Numbered from the stretch's first letter, positions 43,966-53,094 are shown. The stretch: 64,000 nucleotides of DNA from Desulfovibrio intestinalis (GCF_014202345.1 NZ_JACHGO010000008.1:117518-181517); one strand, 5' to 3'. Notes: generated by a model not told the origin, from the letters alone. Made by a program: numbers and translations.

Positions 43966-44466
43966 TTACTTGGCCGAAGCCGGCGCATCTTGCTCTTCAG
44001 GCAAGGCTTCCCCAACAGGCTTGAGGCTGTGCATATAGACCTGCTGCGGGCCATCGGCGCACTGGGGCACCTGCAGGCCCAGGCGGGCCTGGGAGTTGAT
44101 AACAATGGGACCTGCCAGATTGAGCACCGCCGCTTCAGGCTGACCAGCGGGAATGGATACTGTCACCAGAACCGCAGTTTCACCCAGATCTGCAATTTGC
44201 AGAAGCTGCTTTTCGGCTTCGCCCACGGCGGGCACATAGACAGTTTTGTCCATGAAGCTATAAGGATCAGCCACCAGCAGTCCTACCGTCGGGTTGCTCG
44301 TGCTCTGCAAGATAAGCAGAGGCGCTTCAGGACGGATTTGCAGCAGAATGAAATCTCTCTCATCCTCAAATCCGGCCAGACCACGAGGAAAGTGCACAAC
44401 CTTATCGGCATCGATACTGCGCCGCCCAAGGCGGGTATCAATTTCTATTTCTTTGTTTCGTGCCAT
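43966..44466 (-). CDS. fliW: Flagellar assembly factor FliW
   Basis: 166 residues. FliW binds flagellin and the translation repressor CsrA; as flagellin accumulates, CsrA is released to repress hag/flagellin translation. The family core is [45 protein letters not shown], and [19 protein letters not shown] in pieces. Its start overlaps csrA by 22 bases, giving a coupled regulatory pair. C-terminal 20 residues are Pro/Glu/Ala-rich. It ends the flagellar operon. Confidence 0.95.
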   Translation of the reverse strand: MARNKEIEIDTRLGRRSIDADKVVHFPRGLAGFEDERDFILLQIRPEAPLLILQSTSNPTVGLLVADPYSFMDKTVYVPAVGEAEKQLLQIADLGETAVLVTVSIPAGQPEAAVLNLAGPIVINSQARLGLQVPQCADGPQQVYMHSLKPVGEALPEEQDAPASAK

Positions 44467-44681
44467 AATTCAGCAGCCACCATCAGGTCGTTGTTACTGG
44501 TTTCAAGGGCGCGTCGGTTTTCTTCCACAACTCGCTTGTATACTTCTTCGCGGTAAACAGTGGTGTCGCCCGGCACTTCCAGGCCAAGCTTGACCTGTTT
44601 GCCCTGCATACCCAGAACGGTTATGCGAATGTTTTCGCCGAGATAAAGGCTTTCTCCCGGGCGGCGCGTTAATATCAGCAT
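44445..44681 (-). CDS. csrA: Carbon storage regulator CsrA
   Basis: 78 residues. It begins [23 protein letters not shown] as two joined segments of the CsrA family, and [26 protein letters not shown] residues follow (here [12 protein letters not shown]). RNA-binding Arg/Leu residues near the N-terminus and at the ends of strand 5 are kept. It represses target mRNAs such as flagellin. The C-terminus is about 15 residues longer than in E. coli. Overlaps fliW and follows flgL by 12 bases. Confidence 0.97.
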   Translation of the reverse strand: MLILTRRPGESLYLGENIRITVLGMQGKQVKLGLEVPGDTTVYREEVYKRVVEENRRALETSNNDLMVAAELWHETKK

Positions 44682-44693
44682 AGGTGCTACCTG

Positions 44694-46226
44694 TTATATG
44701 TACTTGGCAAGGCTCATTTGCATAATCATCGACGACGACTGAAGCACAGTCTGGTACGTCAACTGCTGCCGCGTGAGCTTGGCCAACAGCTCAGTAAGAT
44801 CAATGTCCTCAGTATAGCTTAATCGTTCTTCCTGGTCCACCCTCTGAAAGCTCAACACGTCCTGAGCCAAGCTGACGCGGTTTTCCAAACCGCCGATGCG
44901 GGCCTCCTGGCTGAGGATGTTCTGCTGTGCGGCTTCTATGGCAGCAAGACTCTTCTGGCAACCTTCCTGATTGTTATTTTCGCAGTAGGAAACAAATTCC
45001 CCCACTACTTCAAACAGGTTGGCACTGCCCTCAATGGCTGGTTTACCCTGATAGTAGCCACCAAAAATATCCTTACCCACATTGTTTACGGCAATGTAAG
45101 TGCCTTTCATAATTTCCAGATTCAGGTTGGCGCGCGCAGGATGTATCAGCACCTGGGTTCCCGCATCAATGGTGGTGGTGCCAGCTGCAGTGGCGTCCAT
45201 ATCCATATAGCCGCCGGGCACGGGCAAACGCACGGTGCCGCTGCCCGTGGTCTGGGCTGTAGCCGTTACCCAGGTGCCGCCGCTATCAAGACTGTACGAA
45301 TAGTTAAAGGACGTGCCCGTGCTACTCAAGTCCACAGTACTGTCCATACGAACCAGCACATTATTGCCAAACACGCCGCTGGCCGACGTGTTGAGGTTGG
45401 CCGGGCCGCCCATAACAGTCATTTCCGGCGGAGGATCGTTATCGTCGCCCTGATACACAGCCGTGGGGCGAATATAGACGAGGGTGCCGTTGTTGGCCCC
45501 TGCACCAAGAGTTGTATCCGCAGCGCTGACGGCTATATTCTGGTTCATCGTGATGGTCACGCCATCGGCCACCAGAGTACGGCTGCCTGCCGCCACGCTT
45601 TCGGTTGTCCAGGTGTCACCGCCGTCCTTGGACCAGCGATAGTTCAGGGCATCGGTGCCAAGAGTGCCGTTACTGACAAACTGCACCATCATCGAAGAAC
45701 TGCTGGCGCCCTCAATGGTATAATTTCCCTGGCCTATCTGACTGTTCCAGTCCGTATCCCAGCTGGTCAGAGCCAAACCCTGCTCGTACGCGTTCTGGTC
45801 ATAGCGTTGCCCAGCAAAAATACTTTTGTCGTTAAACTGGGTATTGGAAAGGTTAAGAATCTGGCCAAAAATTTCCCTGGCTTCTTCGGCGATAAGCTTG
45901 CGCTGGTCGCCAGTTGTTCCTGTGGAGGCCTGTTCCATCAAGCTCTTGAGCTTGGTCATGGCCGTGCTCAGTTGTGTGCCCAGGATATCGTCAGCCAGCG
46001 AGAGCCACCCCTCGGCGGTATCACAGTTGGACTGATACTGCTTGGTGTCGCTAATATCGTCTCTGGTCATGAGAACACGGTAGGTTCCCGCTGGATCGTC
46101 GGACGGCCGGTTGATCTTTTTCTGCGATGATCCCTGCTCGTTGCTTTCCATATATGCAGAAAGACTTTTCTGCATCTGACCTACTATGGTATTGTACATG
46201 GAGCTTTGAGTAACTCGAATGGACAT
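44694..46226 (-). CDS. flgL: Flagellar hook-associated protein 3 (FlgL)
   Basis: 510 residues. The N-terminal flagellin-like part (RVTQSSMYNTIVGQMQKSLSAYMESNEQGSSQKKINRPSDDPAGT in parts) and the C-terminal helix (VDLTELLAKLTRQQLTYQTVLQSSSMIMQ, in parts) form the filament-junction core. The centre is a Gly/Ser/Thr-rich beta region (about 150-400), longer than in E. coli FlgL (317). It joins the hook cap to the filament. Follows flgK by 8 bases. Confidence 0.93.
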   Translation of the reverse strand: MSIRVTQSSMYNTIVGQMQKSLSAYMESNEQGSSQKKINRPSDDPAGTYRVLMTRDDISDTKQYQSNCDTAEGWLSLADDILGTQLSTAMTKLKSLMEQASTGTTGDQRKLIAEEAREIFGQILNLSNTQFNDKSIFAGQRYDQNAYEQGLALTSWDTDWNSQIGQGNYTIEGASSSSMMVQFVSNGTLGTDALNYRWSKDGGDTWTTESVAAGSRTLVADGVTITMNQNIAVSAADTTLGAGANNGTLVYIRPTAVYQGDDNDPPPEMTVMGGPANLNTSASGVFGNNVLVRMDSTVDLSSTGTSFNYSYSLDSGGTWVTATAQTTGSGTVRLPVPGGYMDMDATAAGTTTIDAGTQVLIHPARANLNLEIMKGTYIAVNNVGKDIFGGYYQGKPAIEGSANLFEVVGEFVSYCENNNQEGCQKSLAAIEAAQQNILSQEARIGGLENRVSLAQDVLSFQRVDQEERLSYTEDIDLTELLAKLTRQQLTYQTVLQSSSMIMQMSLAKYI

Positions 46227-46234
46227 GGCAGCTC

Positions 46235-48382
46235 CTATTGCTTGAGGCCCAGCAAGGTTTGCAGCATCTGGTCAGCGGTTGTAATAAGCTTGGCGGCCGC
46301 CGTATATGAATGCTGGAACTTGATGAGATTGGACATTTCTTCGTCCAGGTTCACCCCTGTCACGGAAGTTACGCGGTCTTCAAGGTCGGTGGTAAGGGAC
46401 GTATGGTATTCCGAATTTGTCTTGGAAAGCCGCCTATCCGCACCTACCGAGGTCACCAGAGTTGCGTAATATTCGCCGAGACTCTGGTTGGACACGGTTT
46501 TCCAGGTCGTGGAAATGGTCACGTCCTTGGTGGCGAGCGCGCCTATGGCTGTAGCCGTGGAGCTGTCGCCCTTGTTGGCCTGATTCTGGCCGTTGACGGC
46601 GCCAGCAGCGATCAGGTTGGCATTGCTGTGCAACTGACTGTTGACAGCCATGTTGGAAGCGCTGTCGCCCGTGAAAAAGGAGTTGATGCCCAGAGCAGCC
46701 ATAAGCCCCGTGCTGTCCACGCCCATAGCAAACTTGGTGTTGCTGGCCGGATTCGATTCGAGGAGCAGCTTGCCGTCCTGGATGGTGGCCTTGAGCATAT
46801 TGGCCCCGGGAGCGCTGCTGTCGGGGAAGCTGCTGTTGATAACGTCGCACACGTCCTGCAGGGTGTGGTAGGCCGGGTCAAAATTTACGGTTCCGGGAGG
46901 GGTGATGGAACTGAAATCCAGCGAATTGACGCCGGAAGCAGTCTCACGAAAATCGCCGGTGGTCTTGTCGTAAAAATATATGTTCAGGTTGCCGCTCTGC
47001 AGCTTGTCGGCATACGGCAAAATCGACTGCGGCGAGCCAAGCGGCTGCTGGGTACTCTGCACCTGCTGCGTGCCTTGGGCATAGGTCAGCAGTTCCGTGC
47101 CAGTGCCCTGGCTGTGCAGGCGGTTCACTTCCCAAATCAGGGAGGAAGACACGGCGTCCAGTTCATCGAGGTAACGGCCGCAGTTGTCGTCGCGCACGGT
47201 ATAGTACGCGGTCAGCTTGCCGCCGGTGACGCGGTTCTTGTTTTCCGAGCCGTCAAAATATGTCTGCGGGGTCACGTTCTGGGGGCCGCGGGTGGGCTCT
47301 ATCCAGTAAAGCCCGGTTTTGGGCATAATGTCGAACTTGTCTCCGGCAGAAAAATCTTGCCCATCGGTGAAGGATATTTTCAGGTTCTTCACCTGTACGG
47401 GGTCAACCTTGCCGTCGCCGTCGACATCGGTGATCTCATAGTGCAGTTCGTTGCCGTTTTCGTCACGCAGCCATGTCTTGCCGCCGTCCAGCGAAACGCG
47501 GAAGCTCGGGGGCGGGGTATCGCCGACACTGCCGCCGTTGATCATCTCGACGGTGTATTCGTGGCTGTCCGTTCCCTGAAATTCCACGCTGCCCTTGTAG
47601 GTCGAGCCAACCTGAAGGTTGTTTTCCGAGCGCGGCCCCATAACCTGCAGTTCGTTGACGTTCTGTCCCTGCACCAGCGGCTGCCCGGTGGTGAGCTGCA
47701 CAGTGAAGTTGCCCTTGCCGTTGTCGATGGTTTCCACATCCACAAGCGTCGCCAGTTCGCGCACCATCTGGTCGCGCTGGTCAAGCAGGGCGTTGGGGTT
47801 GCTCACGCCGTCAACGGTATTGGTCGTGATCTGCCTGTTAAGGTCGGCAATGCTCCTGGCCAGCACGTTAATGCGGTTCACAGACTGATTGATGGAAACG
47901 TCCATCTCGCTCTGGATGGCCTTGAGGCTCGCCGACGTGCTGCTGAACATGTCGCTCAGGTTGTCGGCATAGGAAAGCAGGCTTTCACGATAGGCATTAT
48001 TGTCAGGAAGCTGGGTAAGATCCTGCCAGCCCTTGAAAAAAGCGTTCATGGATGAGCTTATGCCAGACCGGTTGGATTCGTTGAACAGGTTTTCCACCGA
48101 AGAAAGCACGGTATCCTGCTCGGCCCAGCGGGAAGAGTTGGTAGACTGCCGCACATAGGAACGCTCAAGAAATGCGTCAAAAAAACGCAGAATCTGCTGG
48201 GCATTGACGCCCATGCTCTCGCCGCCGGGCTTGGAGGTTATGGTACCCGCATCGCGCTGGTCCACATAGCGACGCGTATAACCCTCGGTGTCGGCATTGG
48301 CGATATTGCTGCCAGTAACAGATATCCAGGCCTGGGAGGCATTGAGTGCCGTCTGGCCTATATTGAGCAGTCCGTTAAGCAT
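46235..48382 (-). CDS. flgK: Flagellar hook-associated protein 1 (FlgK)
   Basis: 715 residues. N-terminal rod-type motif GLLNIGQTALNASQAWISVTGSNIANADTEGYTRR in pieces, and C-terminal VTGVNLDEEMSNLIKFQHSYTAAAKLI, which are the flagellar rod/hook protein signatures. The long middle domain is variable. It forms the first hook-filament junction ring. Starts 3 bases after the FlgN-like gene. Confidence 0.95.
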   Translation of the reverse strand: MLNGLLNIGQTALNASQAWISVTGSNIANADTEGYTRRYVDQRDAGTITSKPGGESMGVNAQQILRFFDAFLERSYVRQSTNSSRWAEQDTVLSSVENLFNESNRSGISSSMNAFFKGWQDLTQLPDNNAYRESLLSYADNLSDMFSSTSASLKAIQSEMDVSINQSVNRINVLARSIADLNRQITTNTVDGVSNPNALLDQRDQMVRELATLVDVETIDNGKGNFTVQLTTGQPLVQGQNVNELQVMGPRSENNLQVGSTYKGSVEFQGTDSHEYTVEMINGGSVGDTPPPSFRVSLDGGKTWLRDENGNELHYEITDVDGDGKVDPVQVKNLKISFTDGQDFSAGDKFDIMPKTGLYWIEPTRGPQNVTPQTYFDGSENKNRVTGGKLTAYYTVRDDNCGRYLDELDAVSSSLIWEVNRLHSQGTGTELLTYAQGTQQVQSTQQPLGSPQSILPYADKLQSGNLNIYFYDKTTGDFRETASGVNSLDFSSITPPGTVNFDPAYHTLQDVCDVINSSFPDSSAPGANMLKATIQDGKLLLESNPASNTKFAMGVDSTGLMAALGINSFFTGDSASNMAVNSQLHSNANLIAAGAVNGQNQANKGDSSTATAIGALATKDVTISTTWKTVSNQSLGEYYATLVTSVGADRRLSKTNSEYHTSLTTDLEDRVTSVTGVNLDEEMSNLIKFQHSYTAAAKLITTADQMLQTLLGLKQ

Positions 48383-48385
48383 GAC

Positions 48386-48853
48386 CTAGAGCCTCCCTGA
48401 AATAAGAGCCGCCTCGGGATGCGCATGCGCACGCATGCCCCCCCGGCGGCCATATGTTTCGGCCTTGGGCGGCATGACCTGACTGGTCAACGCTTGAAGG
48501 GTGCGGCTGCTCTGATCCAGCAGAGCCAAAGAAAGCTGACTGTTGCGCGTGGCCTGACGAGACACTCCCTGCTCCGCCTTGTCGATGGTGGTCAGCAGAT
48601 CAAACAAAACATCACCCTCGGCTTGCGGCAGGCTTCCGGCGTATTCCTTGACGCGCATGCCTGCAAGGGCCTTGATGACTGTGGCTTTTTCTACCGCCAA
48701 CTGGCGTATGAGTTCCTGAATAGCAAACTCCAGAGCCACCACGGCATCCGTGTCATGGCCCAGCAGAACCTGGTATTCTTCTTCCATAAGTTCACACAGC
48801 AGGACCAGAGCCTTGCTTTGACGCATCAGGGATGAATGGACTGTCGTGTACAT
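48386..48853 (-). CDS. flgN: FlgN-like flagellar export chaperone
   Basis: 155 residues, predicted mostly helical, typical of the FlgN family that guards FlgK and FlgL before export (MRQSKALVLLCELMEEEYQVLLGHDTDAV in parts). It lies directly before flgK (3 bases), which is the usual position. Sequence similarity within the family is low, so the call leans on size, composition and context. C-terminus is Arg/His-rich. Confidence 0.82.
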   Translation of the reverse strand: MYTTVHSSLMRQSKALVLLCELMEEEYQVLLGHDTDAVVALEFAIQELIRQLAVEKATVIKALAGMRVKEYAGSLPQAEGDVLFDLLTTIDKAEQGVSRQATRNSQLSLALLDQSSRTLQALTSQVMPPKAETYGRRGGMRAHAHPEAALISGRL

Positions 48854-48979
48854 AATAGACCTCGCTGGGCGGCCTGTGGCTTATGGCCCGCAGGCAGAAT
48901 CTGCCGCCCCGCTCTTATCAAAGCAATTTCCGTGCCCACAAGCGGCGGCAAAAACGGAGATCTGGCCGCAAAGCCAGCG

Positions 48980-50803
48980 TCAGCGCCGCAGATCCATAGC
49001 CGTAAGGGGCGGGATACCGTAACTCTCAGGAACCTGAACCTGCTGCACAGGCTGTGCGGCCTGCGGCGTTGCGGAAGTCAGGGGCGCGATGGGCGATGCT
49101 GGCTGCCCTGTCATGGGCTGTGCCAGCGGCTGCACGGCCTGTGCTGCTGCGGGCTGTCCTGCGGCGGCAGGCGTCATTGGCTGCCCCGGTGCTGCCTGAA
49201 CGGGCTGGCCTGCCTGCTGGGCATGATAGGCCGCCAATCCGGCTCCCGCACGGCTGTTGGGGCCAGCGGCGTCCACATTGCGGCTGCGCAGAATGTCTCT
49301 GCCGGAAGTCTTGCGCTGGCTGGCTGGCATGTTGGTGGTGTAGCGCACCTTTTGAAGCTGCGGCTGCTGCACTGCCTCGTGCCCTGCGGCAACGGGCTGC
49401 GCGGCGGCAGTCTGAGCTGGCAGCGCAGATCCCTCGGCGGGCTGCGGCGCCTGTGGCGACCGGGCGGCATTTTCCACTGCAAGATTGTGCAGAATGTCGC
49501 TGCCGGAAGTTTTACGCTGGCTGGGCGGCATATTGGTGGTGTAGCGAACCTTCTGAATATGCGGTTCCTGCGCGGCATCCTGACCTGCGGCAACGTTCGG
49601 TCCAGGCGTTATTACACCCCCGGCGGGCTGCGCAGTCTGTTGCGGTCTGGGCACAGGAATGCCGGGTTGCATGGCTCTCTGTGTGCCGGGCAGTACTTGC
49701 GCCTGCCCCATAACCTGATCTGCCGCCTGCGCTGTTGCCTGGCCCGTCATCTGGCCCCCCGCCTGCTGGGGCTGCCCCATTTGCATGGCCGCCTGCATGG
49801 CTGCGGGCGTGCCCATGCTCTGGGCCATACGCATCTGCATATCCAGTGCCTGTCCGGCATTGGCGGTCTGCACCGCATGATCCACACGGCCAGTTGCCGC
49901 AGCACCCGCCGGGGAGGCGGCCTGTCCGGCCAAAGCGCTGGGGCTGTGCGCGGGACCGTTAAGGTGCGTACGCGGCAATACCGCGCGCGCGCCTACCTTG
50001 CTGCCCGCCTCAAACTGGGCCGCGCGAGCAAGGTTCAGCCCCGTATTCATGTTGGGTGCTCGTTGTTCCCCTTCCTGACGGACGCCAGCTTCCTTGCGGG
50101 AACGCAATGCGGCCAAAGCCTGTTCCACTTCAGGAGGAGTGGCTATGGCAGGAGCTTGCGAAGCTGGTTGCCCCGCCGCAGCCAGTGCGGCTTCGGCAGA
50201 ACCGGTCCCGCCGGGCATCACCTGAAGCTGCATGGATTCACCCACATCCTGCACAGGAGCTATGCCGTCATACACGGAAGGTATGGGCATATTGCCACGC
50301 ATGGCTGTATGCCCAGCCTTGCCCTGTGGAGCGCCTTGCCCTTCAGCAGATCCTGCCGCCTGATCTTCCTGCGGTATGATGGAGGCAACCTGCGGCACAA
50401 AGCCCGACGCGGAGCCTGTTTTGGCTGAAGCCGTGCTACGGCTGGCCGAAACAAGATCGCGAGAAAGCTGGGCATACATCATGTCAGCCAGGCCAATACC
50501 GCCCGCTGCGGTCATAGACTTGGCCAACTCCTGATCGTACATGCTCTGCCAGTACTGCTCTTCACGTCCCTGAAGCATATTGGTCTTGGGCAGGGTGCTG
50601 CGCATTTCCTGCCACATTTTCTGAATAAATATGGATTCAAAGCCTTCGCAGGCTTCACGGAGCTTCTTTTCCTTCTCCGCTTCCGTCATTTTTTTGCCAT
50701 TGAGGTTGCTCACGCCCGCCAGACGCGACTGAAACTCGCGGTGGGACACTTCGGACCCGCTGGCCTCATGCGGCACAAGACCTGTGGTAAGAGGCGAGGT
50801 CAT
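48980..50803 (-). CDS. FlgJ-type rod-binding protein with long repetitive tail, no muramidase
   Basis: 607 residues. The N-terminal rod-binding domain (about 37-115) contains LREACEGFESIFIQKMWQEMRSTLPK and GGIGLADMMYAQLSRDL, matching FlgJ/rod-binding domains. In place of a C-terminal muramidase or peptidase there are about 480 residues of Ala/Gln/Pro/Gly-rich sequence. Within it a 22-residue peptide is repeated twice (KVRYTTNMPPSQRKTSG... at about 415 and 482, DNA 49490-49556 and 49289-49355). It starts one base after the flgI stop. Wall cutting for the rod would therefore need another protein. Function of the tail unknown. Confidence 0.82.
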   Translation of the reverse strand: MTSPLTTGLVPHEASGSEVSHREFQSRLAGVSNLNGKKMTEAEKEKKLREACEGFESIFIQKMWQEMRSTLPKTNMLQGREEQYWQSMYDQELAKSMTAAGGIGLADMMYAQLSRDLVSASRSTASAKTGSASGFVPQVASIIPQEDQAAGSAEGQGAPQGKAGHTAMRGNMPIPSVYDGIAPVQDVGESMQLQVMPGGTGSAEAALAAAGQPASQAPAIATPPEVEQALAALRSRKEAGVRQEGEQRAPNMNTGLNLARAAQFEAGSKVGARAVLPRTHLNGPAHSPSALAGQAASPAGAAATGRVDHAVQTANAGQALDMQMRMAQSMGTPAAMQAAMQMGQPQQAGGQMTGQATAQAADQVMGQAQVLPGTQRAMQPGIPVPRPQQTAQPAGGVITPGPNVAAGQDAAQEPHIQKVRYTTNMPPSQRKTSGSDILHNLAVENAARSPQAPQPAEGSALPAQTAAAQPVAAGHEAVQQPQLQKVRYTTNMPASQRKTSGRDILRSRNVDAAGPNSRAGAGLAAYHAQQAGQPVQAAPGQPMTPAAAGQPAAAQAVQPLAQPMTGQPASPIAPLTSATPQAAQPVQQVQVPESYGIPPLTAMDLRR

Positions 50804-50804
50804 G

Positions 50805-51917
50805 TTAGATTACCTCCAGCTCCGCCAACAGCGCACCGGAAACCTGCATGGTGCGCAGGATGGAAATAAGGTCGCGCGGGGTAGCCCCGATGGAGTTGAG
50901 ACCGTCCACTAGCTCCTGAAGAGTGGCCCCTTCAACGATAATCAGATGGCGGTTTTCTTCACGCACATTGGTTTCCGTGGTGGGGGTCACCACTGTCTGC
51001 CCCTGCGAGAACGGGCCGGGCTGCGACACCTGCTGGCCTTCCTGCACGGTTATCTGCAAGTTGCCGTGGGCCACCGCCGCGCGCATGATGCGCACATCGC
51101 GGCCAAGCACCACGGTGCCCGTCTTTTCGTCCACAACCACCTTGGCGGCAGTGTCCGGGCTGACGTCCAGATTTTCAATGGAGGCCATGAGGGGCACCAT
51201 GTTGTGACGGTACTGGGGCGGGATATCCATTGTGATGGACATGTCATCAACAGCGCGGGCAAAGGGGCCGCCCATAGCGCCGTTGACGCGTTCGGCTATC
51301 TGCTGGGCAGTGCTGAAATCCGCCGTACGCAGGTGCAGGGTGAGCTTGTCCTGCTGATTGAATTCAAAGGGAATGCCGCGCTCCACAATGCCGCCGCCGG
51401 GGATAATGCCCACGGTGCTGATATTCTTGCTGACGCTGGCTGCCTTGCCCTGGCTGGAAAAACCGCCCACGGTCAACGAACCCTGAGCCAGACTATATAT
51501 CTTGCCGTCAACGCCCTTGAGGGCCGTTTGCAGCAACACGCCGCCCAGAAGGGATGTGGCGTCGCCCACAGAAGACACGGTAACGTCAAGGCTTGTACCC
51601 GGCTTGGCAGAAATCGGCATGCGTGCCGTCACCATAACGGAAGCCACGTTCTTGGTCTTCAGCGCTGAGGAGTCCACGCCAATGCCCATGCGGTCCATCA
51701 TGTTTTTCATGGAACTCATAGTAAAAACTGAATCTTTTTTATCTCCAGTGCCCGCCAGGCCCACCACAAGGCCATAGCCTATGAGCTGGTTGTCGCGAAC
51801 ACCGGAAAAGTTGGCAATATCCTTAATGCGCGCAGCCTGTGAGGGAAGCACCATGCTGATGAGCAGGGCGGCTGTAAAAATCCACAGGGTAGGATTGCGC
51901 AAAATTGTCAATTTCAT
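50805..51917 (-). CDS. flgI: Flagellar P-ring protein FlgI
   Basis: 370 residues from ATG 51917, with AAGGAG 8 bases upstream; the longer frame to 51998 is rejected. Signal peptide ([19 protein letters not shown]) then [33 protein letters not shown] in pieces, the FlgI signature. The P ring sits in the peptidoglycan around the rod. A sigma-54-type promoter lies 40 bases upstream. The partner flgH (L ring) is not in the window. Confidence 0.96.
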   Translation of the reverse strand: MKLTILRNPTLWIFTAALLISMVLPSQAARIKDIANFSGVRDNQLIGYGLVVGLAGTGDKKDSVFTMSSMKNMMDRMGIGVDSSALKTKNVASVMVTARMPISAKPGTSLDVTVSSVGDATSLLGGVLLQTALKGVDGKIYSLAQGSLTVGGFSSQGKAASVSKNISTVGIIPGGGIVERGIPFEFNQQDKLTLHLRTADFSTAQQIAERVNGAMGGPFARAVDDMSITMDIPPQYRHNMVPLMASIENLDVSPDTAAKVVVDEKTGTVVLGRDVRIMRAAVAHGNLQITVQEGQQVSQPGPFSQGQTVVTPTTETNVREENRHLIIVEGATLQELVDGLNSIGATPRDLISILRTMQVSGALLAELEVI

Positions 51918-51956
51918 GGCGCTGACTCCTTGCCGGAATTCCGGCACAGCCTGTTT

Positions 51957-51973
51957 TGCAGAAACCGTGCCGA
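51957..51973 (-). promoter_or_regulatory. Candidate sigma-54 promoter of flgI
   Basis: Minus-strand TCGGCACGGTTTCTGCA: GG (-24) and GC (-12) are separated by exactly 10 bases and nearly every consensus position is met (GGCACG-N5-TGCA). The predicted start of transcription is about 30 bases before the flgI ATG. Confidence 0.72.
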
Positions 51974-52020
51974 ACGCCCTTGAACCTGCGTCGTACAAGT
52001 ATGACTGGCTATAAACGCCA

Positions 52021-52057
52021 AAACCCCGACCTCGCTCACGGGAGCGGGTCGGGGTTT
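52021..52057. terminator. Strong hairpin between flgM and flgI
   Basis: AAACCCCGACC (52021-52031) pairs perfectly with GGTCGGGGTTT (52047-52057), with a further inner pairing (CGCTC/GAGCG). It should end or attenuate minus-strand flgM transcripts before flgI. Confidence 0.72.
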
Positions 52058-52065
52058 ATACCTAT

Positions 52066-52125
52066 GAAATCTGGCCTGTTGAAATCTGGTCTGATGAAAT
52101 CTGGCCTGATGAAATCTGGTCTGAC
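52066..52125. repeat. Four 15-bp tandem units (GAAATCTGGYCTGRY)
   Basis: Units at 52066-52080, 52081-52095, 52096-52110 and 52111-52125 differ only at a few positions; alternate units carry GGCCTG and GGTCTG. They are intergenic, between flgM and flgI. No open frame of note crosses them. Confidence 0.8.
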
Positions 52126-52193
52126 GGGATAAGGCGGGGCCTGCCGGAGTATGGCGGCGCGAAATCGAAGGGAGCTATACGGAGGCTACAAAG

Positions 52194-52517
52194 CTATATC
52201 TGGAACAGCCCCGGTTCTTCACGCACGAGGTTGGCGGCAATGAGCTGGCTGTCCGGCTTATAGGTTCCGTTGGCTACCTGAATGCGCAGCGCCTCAACCT
52301 TATCCGAGCGTACGTCCGGCGCGCTTTGGGCGGCGCGGCGCGCTTCCGTCAGCAGCAGGGCATCCTGCGAAACGCTGACCGTATCGCCTTGGGGGGCTTC
52401 AGTGCCGGTTCCTTCAGCGCGTGCCTTCAGGCGCGTGTCTGATCTGGCCTCGGCGCTTTTCTCCAGCCCGGCGGAATAAGGATCGAAAAAGCTGTTCGTC
52501 GTATTCTTGATTTCCAT
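52194..52517 (-). CDS. flgM: Anti-sigma-28 factor FlgM
   Basis: 107 residues, unfolded-type composition in the N-terminal half and a C-terminal sigma-binding helix region: SDKVEALRIQVANGTYKPDSQLIAANLV is typical of FlgM (I/V-x-x-L/I-K/R-x-x-I...NGTYxxD...IA..L). It holds FliA inactive until exported through the completed hook. It follows the hypothetical gene by 3 bases and shares its sigma-28-like promoter, consistent with late-gene feedback. Confidence 0.92.
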   Translation of the reverse strand: MEIKNTTNSFFDPYSAGLEKSAEARSDTRLKARAEGTGTEAPQGDTVSVSQDALLLTEARRAAQSAPDVRSDKVEALRIQVANGTYKPDSQLIAANLVREEPGLFQI

Positions 52518-52520
52518 TTT

Positions 52521-53009
52521 CTACTCCGCTGACGGTGCTTCCACACCGCCTTGTGCCGCCGGTTTCACAAAACTTCCGTCTCTTGGCGGCTCTTCCAGCA
52601 TACTTTTGTCTACCGTGTCGCGGGTGATGCGCCACAGGGCATGCCGCGTTTTTCGCTGCAAATCTTCGGGCAGCGGCTGCATGCCGTCCGGGCCCTCACC
52701 CACAATGTGCAATCTCTGGCCTGGCGGGTAGGTGAAGCGCACTTCCTGCCCCACTTCCCTGCCCAGCTCCTGGCGGATGTTCTCCACCACGGGGTTATCA
52801 CTGCCAGTGAAAAGCAGTGTTTCGTAAAGCTCGCGCGCCACTCTTTCAACGCAGGCGTGCCGATGGGCTGCCGGATCAGGATCATCCGGCGCATCGCCAT
52901 GCGCCAGCCGCATGCGAACCCTGAACCGCGCAAGACGCCGGGCAGCCAGCAATTGCTGTTCATACCCTTGTAACATCATGCGCAGTTTTGCAGAATTGGC
53001 GTCGGCCAT
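52521..53009 (-). CDS. Conserved-type hypothetical protein encoded with flgM
   Basis: 162 residues. N-terminal basic helical region (YEQQLLAARRLARFRVRMRL), a middle with RHACVERVARELYETLLFTGSDNPVVENIRQELGREVGQ (in parts), and a Pro/Gly/Glu-rich end. No domain recognised. It precedes flgM by 3 bases behind a sigma-28-like promoter, so a flagellar or filament-related role is inferred. The N-terminal helix and one Cys could serve a chaperone-type function; this is only a guess. Confidence 0.75.
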   Translation of the reverse strand: MADANSAKLRMMLQGYEQQLLAARRLARFRVRMRLAHGDAPDDPDPAAHRHACVERVARELYETLLFTGSDNPVVENIRQELGREVGQEVRFTYPPGQRLHIVGEGPDGMQPLPEDLQRKTRHALWRITRDTVDKSMLEEPPRDGSFVKPAAQGGVEAPSAE

Positions 53010-53031
53010 GAATGTCTCCGTCCTTACTGCT

Positions 53032-53058
53032 TGTTCGGCTGCCCTACAAAAAACTTTA
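53032..53058 (-). promoter_or_regulatory. Candidate sigma-28 (FliA) promoter
   Basis: On the minus strand TAAA (53058-53055), exactly 15 bases, then GCCGAACA (53039-53032), against the FliA consensus TAAA-N15-GCCGATAA. The next ATG (53009) is 23 bases away and is preceded by AAGGACGGAG. Confidence 0.72.
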
Positions 53059-53094
53059 GACTTTTTTCTGCCTCGGAATACGCACTTTTTTCGC

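Noticed and set aside
46310..48055. 581-codon plus-strand open frame
   Set aside because: Antisense of flgK, no ribosome binding site, His/Val/Gly-rich translation without recognisable family.
48836..50428. 530-codon plus-strand open frame
   Set aside because: It is antisense to the flgJ-like gene; GC codon bias makes the opposite frame open. Cys/His/Arg-rich translation without domains.
52066..52125. CRISPR array
   Set aside because: The 15-bp units are directly adjacent with no spacers, and no cas genes are present.
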